DNA of 64,000 nt from Tribonema minus. Lineage: Eukaryota > Sar > Xanthophyceae > Tribonematales > Tribonemataceae. Below, piece after piece: positions 12,001 to 24,000 of the stretch (within the stretch, counting starts at the first letter, position 1; every line of letters starts with the position of its first letter). The translations under genes were made by a program, and so were the position numbers. The notes beneath the pieces are model-generated. The model saw nothing but the letters and a program-made list of their open reading frames with translations. It ran no database searches and was not told the DNA's origin. The DNA lies in the NCBI GenBank assembly GCA_017506865.1, contig JAFCMP010000098.1, positions 1 through 64,000 on the forward strand. The letters run 5' to 3'.

Positions 12001-15000
12001 GCTGCTCATCTCTCGAGCCGGGCTGCCGCTCCCCCCGCCCCACCTCGTCCCCCCATTGAACTCCCCCCCCCCTCGCCCCCTTGACCCCCCCCCCCCCTCC
12101 GCGCCCCCCCTGCAGCCGCCTGTACGTGGGCAAGGCAGTGCACGAGTCGCTGCGCAACGCGCTCAAGTACGCGTTCTTCTGGTCGACGCTCCTGGCGTGG
12201 AAGATCTGGTTCTCGTACCAGTACGAGGTCCGCATCCTCATCTCGCCGACCATCGAGATCTTCGACGACTACGTCAACTTCCCAGACCAGAGCTTCGTGC
12301 GCGTCTTCTCGCTCATCGTGCTGCGCTGGGTGCCGCAGGTGCGCATGTCTTATCAGTCAGGGTACTGCTATGTATATGCACTCTTGGTGAATGCGCAGTG
12401 CATAGTGCGTCGTGCACAGCGGCAGCAACTGTGCTGAAATGAAACATTCTTAGATGAGCGCTGGGTGCAGCAGGTATGCGCGCGCGTTGCTTGTCTCACA
12501 TAATGCCGAGTTCACGCATTGCCAGATGCCGTTGACGTCTGCGCAGCGCGCTGTTTGAGTCTATAGTCAGCTGTGTGCGGCAACGAACTAGAAGTACCGG
12601 AGCTTTGTGCGCGTCTTCTCCCTCGTCGTGCTGCGCTGGGTGCCGCAGGTGTGCATGCCTGCTGTGGCGAAGAGTCGATGCTCACGTTCACGCTTGTGAC
12701 TGTGGGAGCGCACTGCTAACGACACAAACAGCAATCTGCGTGTGTATGCTTATAAATATACCTTTACGCATCTCAAGACCATGCTGGTTGGCGTGACGAT
12801 GCGCGTGCCCCTCGTGACTGCGAGAGCATATCGCTAATGACACACACATGGTGTCCATGTCCGCAGGTGTTCATCTACCTCATCGACACGAGCATCTGGT
12901 TTGCGTGCTGGAGCGTGCATACCTAAGTACCTATACATACCTATACACATCTTAGAAGACCATGCTGGGTGGCCTGGCGATGCGTTTGCCCCTTGTGACT
13001 GCGAGAGTTCCTGCTAATAATAATGACACGAAACCGCTCTGACTTCTGCAGGCGTTCATCTACCTCATCGACACGAGCATCTGGTTTGCGTGCTGGAGCG
13101 CCATCGCGGGCAGCGTCATTGGCTTCCAGAAGCGCCTCGGCGAAGTGCGTGACTTTGCCACCATGCGTGCGGCCTTCATGCGCATACCGGAGGAGTTCTG
13201 CAGCAAGGTGTGTATTGGTAGGGTCGGGGTTAGCCTCACCCTAGTTCTGACCGTAACCCTTACCCTAACCATTGTGCACGTATAATATGAAGTTCAAGTA
13301 GCGTAATGTGATTTGAGATGTCATGCCGCCACGCGCGCGGCGTTCATGTGCATCCCGGAGGAGTTCTGCACCAAGGTGTGAATGTTGTGCATGTTCATGT
13401 TTGAGTTGAGGTGGCACAACGGCGTATCCAGGCGGTAAAACATGTGCATGTATTTTGTGTGTCTGTACTGATGGGGTGGGGGAGGACGCGAAGGTCAAGC
13501 ACCACACCGGCACCTTGACGTCATCTTGGGCTTTTGTGCCATTCGTGCAGGAGTCGTACGGACGGCTGGGCAAGCAGACAAGCCTTTTTGTTAAGGAGTT
13601 GGCAATGCACTCAGCACTGTGCTCAGGGGGGGGGAAGGCAGATGTGTTACGCAAGGCCGGGTTAGCTAAGCGTCAGATCCTCATTGAGCTGAGCATATCG
13701 CTGGCGCGGGAGTTGGCGGAGCGCGTCATGGCGTACACACGTGGAGCGCGAATGCTGGGCTGTGTTGCGGCGCCGGTATCCAAGCTCCTAGGGCACAGCG
13801 CAGACTAGGCTGCTGCGTTGACGCAAGCTTTTCGATTGCATAGGCAACCCGGCCTCCCTTGGGCCTTTATAAATACAAGTCCATACGTACTGAAATAATA
13901 ACAAAAGCTTCAAATACAGTCAAAGCTAAAGATAAAGTTACGACCAAATGTCATGCGTATCCCGGAAGAGTTCTGCGGCAAGGTGTGACGCCGTTGCAGC
14001 ACGAGGAAAGCCGCACGTACGGTATTGTGGAAGTAGCCTGAACAATGTTGTGTAGCAATGATGTAGTTGAGGCAGTGATGCTTCGGTCGTGGCATTACAC
14101 GCCCAGCCTTCGCGTGCATTCCTGAAGGAGTTTTGACCGCAGCGGGCGTGCCTGTGTGCGCGCGGCAAGTTCCTGCCTCTTGAAGCAGGGTGAAGGGTTA
14201 GGGTTAGGGTAAGCCCTAACCCTAACCCTAAGCACACCGCAGTCCCACGGTAACATTGTGTGCCTGCCTTTCCGCGCGCGCTTGCGCAGATTGTGTGCGA
14301 GGAGATCACCTCGCGCGACATGGCCATGGTGAACGCCTGCCCCGCCATGATATGTTGACGAATATCGCCTCACCTTCCATGTCGACACAGCACTGCGGTC
14401 TGATAACCCAGTTCCGTTTCTCACCAACATCGACAATGTGTGCTCACGCCACGTCCTCTCCACTCGCGCGTTCGCAGATTGTGTGCGAGAAGATCACCTC
14501 GCGCGACGTGTCCATGGTGGACCTCCCGTCCGCCATAATATACACTTCAAAGTATGATGGCATCGAGCATCGACTCATCTCCCATGTCATCACAGCAACG
14601 CGCGGTCCGATGACCCAACTTTGTTCCACACATCATGTGATTCAAACTTCAACGCAGATCGTGTGCGAGAAGATCACCTCGCGCGACGTGTCCATGGTGG
14701 ACCTCCCGTCCGCCATACCACTTAGGTTGTTGTGCATGGCTTCATCTCACCTGGTGAACCTCGGCCCCGCCATTACATCTTATTGAGCATCGATGCATTG
14801 TCCGTCTAGTCCGGTAACCCGTTTTTGTGCCCCCCGCCACCTCCATTTCGTACGCGCACAGATTGTGTGTGAGAAGATACCTCGCGCGACGTGTCCATGG
14901 TGGACCTCCCTTCTGCCACAAATTGTATTGACACATGTCCCATGCCGCCAAAGCACCGCGATCCGATACCAAAGTCTGCATGCTCGCGCCACGTTCTCCG

Positions 15001-18000
15001 CGCGCGCTTGCCCAGATTGTGTGCGAGAAGATCACCTCGCGCGACGTGTCCATGGTGGACCTCCCGTCCGCGGCTGCGCCGCCCAAGACCAACGGCGGCG
15101 GCGACGCCAACGCCTCCGAGACCACCAGCCTGCTCGCTGCCGCTAGGGCGGAGATCGCCGGCCTCATGTGAGTGCTGCAGATTTTGTTTTAGAATTATCG
15201 CAAAAGGCCGTGTTCCATGGCGTAATCGGGGCGTGAAATATCGGGCCGAAACGCTCCCTCGTTCCCCACGCCAGAGGCGAAGGAAAGTGGCCCTGGGCAC
15301 TCCCTGGAAATGAGGACAAGAAATCGGGCGACGCAATTGGGCAGGCACCTCTCGAAGAGAATGCTGACGTTCGGATGGTGCAGGCCAATGCGGCGACGCC
15401 CAATCCTTACTGAGTGGCACTTTGTTCCCTGTGAAAGGCGGCCGGCCTTAGGGCGCGAAAGACCTCAGTCAAGCTTGCTACCGCAAGCTACGCGTTCCTT
15501 GCAGAAACCTGACGGTGTCTCAGTGCGCGTCGACGATCAGTGTCCTGTACTGGCGTGCGTGTGCTGCTCTGCAGCACATGATTTGGCTGCGTTGTACATT
15601 ATGGTTTCTGAGTACACGCTTCTGGCGTGTGCATGTTTTAGGGTTAGGGTTAGTATTAGGGTTAGACGCTGCCGTCGTTCGTGTAAGCGCGCTGGCCCCA
15701 GGTCGCGGCACGCTCTTTTGGGGTGCGCACGCGAAAGCGCGCGGCGTTCTACACAGCATACACTACCAAGGTCCTTAGATCATGCACGTAAACTACCTAC
15801 AAGTACATTGAGCAAGTCCATGGACATCCACCATCTGGGCTTTTTCATGCCCTGAGCGAGAATCGTACAAAAGTACAATATACTCTCATGTATAATTATC
15901 CATGTATGCGCGCAGGCCCCACACGTGCAGATTGGCAGCTGAGGGTTTTTGAATTTCGCATCGTGCATGTTGTTTGGCAGCTGAGAAGAAGCATGCTCCT
16001 TCTCACACATGACGGCTAAGCAGTCTCCCGTCTGCACTCGCTCCCGCTGCGTGGAGCGCGGTGGCTCTAAACAAGTTGTGAAATAGTGTGTGGCGGGGCA
16101 CGTCACGCACCGCTCGGGGCGGCAGATCGCGGGCGGCGCGCTTTCTCAAGGAAGGGCACTTTGAATCGGGCGGTGTTTTATGCAGTGTACACTTTCAAGC
16201 ACCAGTATAGTTACCACCTGGGCGTATGCACGTAAAAGTATCATGTTGATCATATTCACACGCCACCGTCCACGTATGCGCGCAGGCCCCAACGCCAGAT
16301 CGCGGCGTGCTTCCTCGAGGTGCGCATGCAGAAGTGGGCGGCGTTGTACACAATGTACACTTGTAAGCACGAGTCTAAACGTTACCTGAAAATATAAGTC
16401 ATACTCTGTACTCACATGCGAAATAATCGTGTATGCACGCAGGCCCCAGCGGCAGATCGCGGCGCACTTCCTCAAGGTGCACACGCAGAAGCGGGTGGCG
16501 TTCTACATACTGTACACACTGACGTATATGTTGATATACTGCCTTGTAGTATGCATTGCACTCACAAGCCATCACTGACGTATGCGCGTGCAGGCCCCAG
16601 CGCCAGATTGCGGCGCGCTTCCTCGAGGTGCGCACGCAGAAGTGGGCGGCGTTCGCGGCGGTGTGGAACGAGGTCATCAACAAGATGCGCGAGAGCGACG
16701 TCATCTCCAACGAGGAGCGCGACATGTTGAAGTTCCACAAGTTCGTGGGCTTCATGAAGCCCGTCTACCTGCCCATCTTCCAGACGGCGGGCAGCGTCGA
16801 GCGCGCCGTGCACACCATGGCTGACGAGGTATGTTACCGTATGCATGTAAGCTGCAAGTATCGCTCATCATACCATACATACCCTAGTCCTAAGCGCACG
16901 ACCCTGACCGTCCATGGTGTGTATGCAGCGTCACACCATACCCTAGTCCTAAGCGCACGACCCTAAGCTGTCCACACCATGGCCGACGAGGTATGCATGA
17001 TGCTGCCAGTACCGTGTTCCCTAGTCCTGGGTAGGAGGTCCCTAACCCTAGCCTAAGGTCCTGCTGCATTTGAGCTGACGTCCAACGGAGTGCGTGCCTT
17101 GCGATGTGTTGCCGAAAATTTGGGGGCGCAAACTACGTCGATCTGCACATGTGATGCTGCTGCCCGCGAATGCCATTACGCACCTTCTGTGAGGTTCGTG
17201 CATCTGGCTATCTGTCAATCGGTGGGCGCCACTCGAGCGTGCATCCGCACCGTGGTCGTCGAGGCATGCATGTATCGAGCAGCAAAGACTGAATTCCCAC
17301 TTGGCCCCCGACGCATCAAGGTGTTCTCGCTGCGCGATGATGCACGGACCGGATGTCACCGCATCATATTGTTGAGGTTTCCACAGCAAAATTGATCATT
17401 GCACGACCGCAGCACCTGCCCATCATTACAGCAAGCAACTGTAAGTGCATCACACTATTGTCCTTGGACAGGGGGGCAGCAGGGCATGTCTGAGGCGCTT
17501 GGCACATCATGCACTGTCTCCGCAGCACGTTGCTTTACGGAGTTTCAAGTGTGCATGCGGCTCAGCGCTGCCGCACCTTGCTAGTGTTGACGTTGCTTCA
17601 CAACTCATGTTCGGACTTGCCTTGTGGAAAACCTATTTTTTTTCGGCGTGTCCTCAGGCAGCGATGCTCAACGCGGAGGACGCCGGCGACGGCGCGGCAG
17701 CGCGGCGCCACGAGGCAGCGCTCAAGGCGCGCATCGACAGCGACATCACCGTCACAGAGGCTGTCAGCGAGGTGAGACGCAGGATAATGAAATGTGAAAA
17801 CTTGGTACGTAAAAAAAGAACGTGTAAGTATGGGTACAAAGCGGTGACGTTGACCACGGTAAACAACTGTGACAGACGCGCGGCGCCACGAGGCAGTGCT
17901 CAAGGCGCGCATCGACAGCGACATCACAGTCACAGAGGCCGTCAGCGAGGTGCGCTGCTGCGGCAAAAAAAAACATTTATCAACGTCTTTTTTGTTTTCT

Positions 18001-21000
18001 CGTATTCCAGAAAGTTTGAAACCTCCGTGTGCACTTGACGCAGTGCTGTTTTCGCGGTGCCGCATCGACTTTGACAGAGTGCGACATCGCCGTCAGGAGA
18101 GGCTGTCAGCGAGGTGCGCCGCCGCACATGAAAGCATCGGCAACGTCCTTCCTCTTGCTTGCCGCATTCAGGCTACTTTCAAAGTGTTTGTGCATACACA
18201 CACGTGGAGGGTGCCACTGTCTCATCCTCGACCGACATGCAGCGCAGCCATCAGCGAGGCCCCGTCGGCGACGTTTGCTGCGGTGCGCAGCCACAAGACA
18301 CCCTTCCTGTTTTCCTGCGCAAGCCTGAAGGAGTTGTGCGCATGCGGCGCGGCACTGTTCTGTGGCGCCGTGACGGCTTTGCCTGAGCGCGACCGTCAGC
18401 GCGGTGCGCTGACACACGGCCCCGTGGCGTCCGTCGCTTTCCTTTCATTTATTGTGTTATTGAGGGGTGATTCTGAGGTGCTGCGTCACCGTTCAGGGGA
18501 TCCCCTTGAATGATGCTGGACCACACCGGCGGGGCAGTGACAAAATATATGTATAGTTTGACTCGTGGCCAATGACTGCAGTAGTGGCGACCACGGTTAT
18601 TGGTGGAAGGCACTCGCGGCTAACCATCCCTTGTCACCTAGAGCTCTACGATCTTTTGATTCGTTTTTCGTATATAGAACATGATAATACTTCTACATCT
18701 TTATACATGTGAGCACCTGAGGAAGGCGAGTCAGCTTGCCTCGCCGTACCACCCGAAGAGTCAGCTTGCCTCGCCGTACCACCCGAAGGCGTCAACGCCG
18801 GTCTCTTCACGGCACAACGGCGACACGGAAAGAGGCGAGCAGATACCACAATACGACGGCATAGCGCGTATTGCGCAAATGTACGAGGCGAGCATGCGCT
18901 GCTGGTGCTTGCGCCTTCTCCTCTGCGCGCGCGCGCCAGGCGTGCAAAAATCCTATGCAAATGACTCTCAAGGGAAGGACACGAAAAATCCCCATGTACT
19001 ATAGAGCCTGCACGACAAGTCACGTATTGATTGCGTAACGCCCCTTTCCCCTCTGGGCGCACGAGCCAGGCGTGTGAGCTCTGCTGCCGGTTGTATCCTG
19101 CGGCACCTACTCACGCCATCGCACGAGTCATCACCGACAGAACTACCATAGACTGCTCCAAATTTACATTGAAGACTAGACTGAGGGGGCACGACAAACC
19201 GCATCGCAGCGCTCTGCGACAACCTCACTTGCCACTGCACAACACACCCCTCCCCCTTGCTACCAACATTTGCGCGCTCGGCATGGGAGCTCTGCTGCTG
19301 ATTCCTGCGGCGCCTGCTGGGGCCGTTGCACAAATTTATGCTAGTCTAACTACCTGCAACCCACTCTGACGGAAGGGCATGGAAAAACCCTGACCTGCCG
19401 ATGACCTTGCACGATAACCTACGTGCTGACCACATAACGCCCCTTCCCCTCTCTGCGCACGCACATGCGGCAGGCCTGGGAGCTCTGCTGCTGGTTTCTA
19501 CGGCACCTGCTGGGGCCGCTGCACGAGTCGGAGATCGGGCGCGTGGAGGCCACGGTGTCGTCGTGGCTCGCTTCTGGGGATGTTATGGCCAACGTGCGCC
19601 TCGAGAAGATGCCGAGCGTCATGGCGGACGCGACGGCGATCGTGTCCATACTGCACGCGGCGCTGCCCAAGCGCTCCATCAGGTGCGTGAACTTGAACTT
19701 GAAGTTTTCCAGGGACTGTAGTGGTTCCGTGCTTGCTGCGATCCGGACCATACTGCGCACGGCGCTGCCCAAGCGCACAATTAGGTGCGTGACCGTGAAG
19801 TCAAAGTTGAAGTTTGCTACGCGTGGCACGTGGCGATCGTGTACATGCTGCACGCGGCGCTGCCCAGGCGCACCATCAGGTACTTGAAGTTCTTGGCGAT
19901 GCCCCCGAATTACCATGATGGCAGCAGCACGACAGCAGCTCCTGCGTCTGAGGGGATGCTGAGCGCTCGAGTATCACTGTTGGAGCGCACAATTACATGT
20001 GCATCTTTAGTATATTCACTTCAGAAGCATGATGCCCGCATGCCTTGCAGTCGACGCACATCGCGTCATAACTGACGGACCACTTGGTGCGCAACCATTT
20101 GCAGTAAATTCCGCGGCGAAGTGCCGCCCTTGCCAGCCCCCACCCCCAGCAGCTTGGCAGCTTCAGCCCTGCCTAACACAACTGCTTGTGGCATCCCGTG
20201 CGTTCATTCGCAGCACACCGGACAAAAGGGGGTCGCCGCCGCCCCCCCCTGCCGCCCCCGCCGCCGCCACCACCCCCCGCCCGCGCGGCAGCTGCGCCCC
20301 TGCTTTTCAGACATCACAAGTCCTTCTGCCCTGCCTAATATCACAACTCCTTGTTTCACCCCATGCGTTTATTCGCAGCAAACCGGATGAAGGGGGCGCG
20401 CCCCCGCCGCCCCCGCCCCCGCCCCCGCCACTACCCCCGCCTGCGCGGCACTGCCTGATATTACAACTGCACGTGTCACCCCATGTGTTCATTCGCAGCA
20501 AACCAGATGAAGGGGGCTCGCCCCAGCCCCCCCCGCCGCCCCCGCCGCCGCCACCACCCCCCGCCCGCGCGGCAGCTTCGGACTGCGGCGTGCCTCCAGC
20601 ACGAGCGGACTGTCCGAGCTGCAGACGGCCAGCACCAGCGACGGCAGCCGCGGCAGCGGCAGCAGCGGCGGCGGCGGTGACTTCATTGTCGCGGCGGAGG
20701 CGCCGCTGTCGGTGCGCCACGGCAACCTGCGGCCGCGCAGCGCGGTGACGGCGATCCCCGACAAGACGCGCGATCAGGTGCGCGTGTGTGCGCGTGAGGT
20801 TGTGATTGGCGATGGCGTGCGGAAGGTGCTATGTCGTGGGTCAGTGACCTGAGGCTGCGAGCAAGCCGCAGCGACGTTGTGCAAGCGCAGGCAAAACAAG
20901 GACGGCGTGCGGGTTCGTTCCGCTTGCTGGTGTCACGGGACCTGCGGTCGCGCAGCGCGGTGGCGGCGGTCCGCGGCGCGACGCGCGCACGGTCGTGACG

Positions 21001-24000
21001 GCGATTCACGCTCGTTCGTGCCTTCACACTCTTCCGTCCGTCCCCTTCCGTCCCCTCTCAGGTCCGCGACAAGCTGCGGCCGTTGCTCAACAATGTCCGC
21101 GGCATGAGAAAGTCCGCGGTCGGCAACTTGAGCCCTCATGCCAACACACGCCTTCTTTCATCACATGATCTCTCCGTTCGTGCCTCAAACAAACCTACTT
21201 ACCCCCCCCCCCCCCCCCCCCCCCCCACCCCCCACCCCTCACCCCCCCTTCCTTCCAGGTCCGCGACAAGCTGCGGCCGCTGCTCAACAACATCCGCGGC
21301 ATGATGAAGTCCGCGGTCGGCGACGCGGGCGCCGTGCAGGACCTGCTGAGCTTTGTGCTGTCCATGGAGCAGGGCTTCATGTGGGACGACGCGTACGCTA
21401 CGGCACGGCTCGACAGGCTGTCCGAGCACGCCCTCACCAAGTCGATACTGTCCAAGCTGTACGGGCTGCTGGCGATTCAGGTGCGCGCGTGCCGGCGGCG
21501 CTGAGCGGTGTGAAGCGGTGCAGCACGCCTCAACACATCTCTCACGTTCCACACATGATAATTGTCATTGCGTTTCTCCGCACGCTGCCAGAGCCCCTGC
21601 ATCACTCAAGATGCCCTTGTCGTGAAGAAGTTTCTTCTTGAGATGGAGTTTTGATGCGAGTACATCACGCGGGCGAACACTAAAGCATGTCAACTGCGTG
21701 TCTGCTTGGTGGCGAGCACGCTTTGACATGAGGTATGCGGTCTGTCGAGCGCTGACGCATGCGCTGCAGCACGCCTCGGCGCATCATCCGTGGCCACCCC
21801 TTCAGCAGGGCCATGTAACTGCCGGTATGTACCTGCTGTCGCGTCCGATGTTTGCGTGCCGAGCGCTGTAGACAGGCGCGCCTCGGCGGCGCCTGACGTT
21901 CTTCGCAGCTGCCCCGTCGCTTCCCTGCCCACCTCCGGCATCTGCCCCACCGATGCTTGCTGCACACCTTATGCGCCCTCTTCACATGCCAACATGTACG
22001 CATGTATGCATGCCAACATATATGCATATATGCTATGCGTGTTTCCCGCTGACCCCTTTAACGTCTGCGTGTTGCTCACTGCTGCCGCATCGACAGGCGG
22101 GCGACGCGGAGCCGGCGTCGCCCGAGGCGCGGCGGCGCCTGACGTTCTTCGTCAACTCGCTGTTCATGGACATGCCGCGCGCGCCGCAGCTCGCCAACAT
22201 GCTGTCGTGGTCGTGCGTGACGCCGTACTACAGGTGCGCCCTAGGTACATACCTACAGTAGTTCATTCGTAAGTGTGACGCCGTACCACAGGTGCGCCCT
22301 ACATACATACCTACATCAGTTACATTCGTAACCGCGTTTTTCGTCAACGCGCTGTTCATGGACATGCCGCGCGCGCCGCAGCTCGCCGACATGCTGTCGT
22401 GGTCGTGCGTGACGCCGTACTACAGGTGCGTGCATATACTTGCCGCAGGTTTGGCTGCATCCGTACTGCAAGCAAAGTAATTCTAGTATGATGTTGTCAA
22501 TGCGCGCGTGCAGTTGTCTCGGCGTGATTTCCGTGTCGCTGCACGAGAAGCATTGCGTGCGCCGCAGTTGGGCAACATGCTGTCGTGGTCGTGCGTGCCG
22601 CCTTACTACATATACAGTATGTACACGCTACCTACATGCCTACAGTAGTTATTTACGATGCGCTCCTCATGGCGCAGGTGCGGTCGCGTGCCTCAACTGA
22701 ATCATCGCAACGATGAGCACTGTTTTGGAACCGCGTGCGTACAGTTGTCGCGGCCTGATTTCCATGCCGTAGCGGCGAGAAGAATAGCGTGGGCTGAGTG
22801 AGACATACGTGGGCATTTATGGAGAGGTGTGTACGTACTCATCTACCGCGCGTTCCGTCTGAACCACTTCATGAAGCAGTCTGTTAACGTGGGGTTCAAC
22901 GTGTCTGGGGGCTTGCAACGCATGTCACTGGATCGCCGTCTTGCGTGCATGCCGCGTGCTCCGTTGCTGGCGTGCGTGCTGCATGCGTGCTGGCCCTAAC
23001 CTTAACCCTAGCTCCATGTGTGCGCGCTGCGGCGGTCCGGCTGCAGGACGGCGCCAGTGCCGCGGCGGGTTCAAGCGTGCATTGCAGTAATGAGAACCCT
23101 AAGATTGTACTTGCTATTGATTCTTGCTCAGGGCGCGAAAAAACCCAGATGATTGACATCAAAGCTTGAAAGTGTCCCAATGGCAAGTACTTCTAAACGA
23201 CGTCGCCGAAAGGTTGTGCTTCAAAGTAGCTTGTTACTCTGTCTCAGATGCTCACTGTCGCTGCAGCTCTCAGCAGGCAGCAGTGTGATGCTGGGCCTGT
23301 CATAATCAATTGGCGTCTGCCCCCCCCCCCCCCCCCCCCCCCCCTCGCGCCCAGTGAGGACGTGCTGTACGGCCGCAAGGACCTGGAGAAGCGCAACGAG
23401 GACGGCCTCAGCATGCTCATGTACCTGCAGGTCAGTCACGCTCAACATCGGCAATGCTCAGCTCGTCTAGCTGCATATTCAACAATGTGAAGTAGCGCTC
23501 AGGCTCATGTAAGGGCGGGTCGGTCAGTGCGGAGTACCTTGAGTGCTCAGTTTTTTGTGCCCGCTGGCCAGGCAATGCTCTCAGTCAGCGCTCTGGCACC
23601 ATCGTCAGTGCTCAGCTCGTGTGTGCCTGCAGGCCAGCCAGCGCTTGGCTGATGCATCTACAGGCCAGTCAGCAGCGCAGTTCGCGCACTGCAGGCCAGT
23701 CAGTGCGAGGCACCATCAGTGCTCGACTAGCATAACTACAGAAGTAGTGTACTAGCCTCCCCCCGCCCCCCCCCCTTGTGCTAGACGAGCGCGTCGACGT
23801 GCTGGACGGTATGTACGTATGTATGTTTGCTGACACTAGCGTGCTGAAACCGCCCACTCTGCCACGGTGGGGGTCACCAGCACCTCTAGCTGCACCGCCA
23901 ACGCGAACCTCACGGCGCCATGTGCTGGCCCTGTCCAAGCACGACTGCGTCAAGCATTTTCCTTACTCTCGCCGCGAATCTTCGACGTACTTTTCATTCT

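Larger units (their letters stand above)
8002..13207 (+). other. First main transmembrane bundle (exons 8-12)
   Basis: Residues about 420-742. Several strongly hydrophobic helices are visible: one ending exon 8 (LLGLCW), one in exon 10 after the WWWQYLWL run, one or two in exon 11 starting with [10 protein letters not shown], and [13 protein letters not shown] in exon 12. The YVG-x-x-x-HES block and the YLxDTxIW block are shared with callose synthases and mark the end of the N-terminal membrane half. Exon 12 continues with an [15 protein letters not shown] segment that corresponds to the RRLGEIRT region of the plant enzymes. Confidence 0.85.
13208..15015 (+). repeat. Intron 12: copies of exon 12's end and four copies of exon 13's start
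   Basis: Donor-side copies of RIPEEFCSK at about 13328-13384, 13946-13992 and 14105-14140. Acceptor-side copies of exon 13 ([19 protein letters not shown]) at about 14287-14345, 14477-14535, 14657-14716 and 14860-14920, period about 180-200, before the real exon at 15016. The copies lack a donor. An ORF remnant (13538-13808) and a telomere-like palindrome lie between. Confidence 0.9.
15016..20777 (+). other. Cytosolic linker of the glucan synthase (exons 13-17)
   Basis: Residues about 743-1046, between the first membrane bundle and the GT48 catalytic domain. Exon 14 carries the [20 protein letters not shown] block, equivalent to the WNxIIxSxREEDLI region in plants. Exons 13, 15 and 17 are Ala/Gly/Ser/Thr-rich and poorly conserved, and exon 17 is an almost pure Ser/Gly/Thr linker. 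Exon 15 is Ala/Arg/Glu-rich. These linker exons are assigned by open frame and phase rather than by strong family motifs, so their exact edges are less certain than those of the catalytic exons. Confidence 0.75.

Noticed and set aside
15190-15480. Block in intron 13 possibly of foreign or organelle origin
   Set aside because: It lacks repeats and looks different, but I could not tie it to any organelle or element sequence.
20029-20748. 239-codon Pro/Ala-rich plus-strand open frame
   Set aside because: Translation of CCG-rich acceptor repeats of intron 16; the real exon 17 is in another frame fixed by phase.
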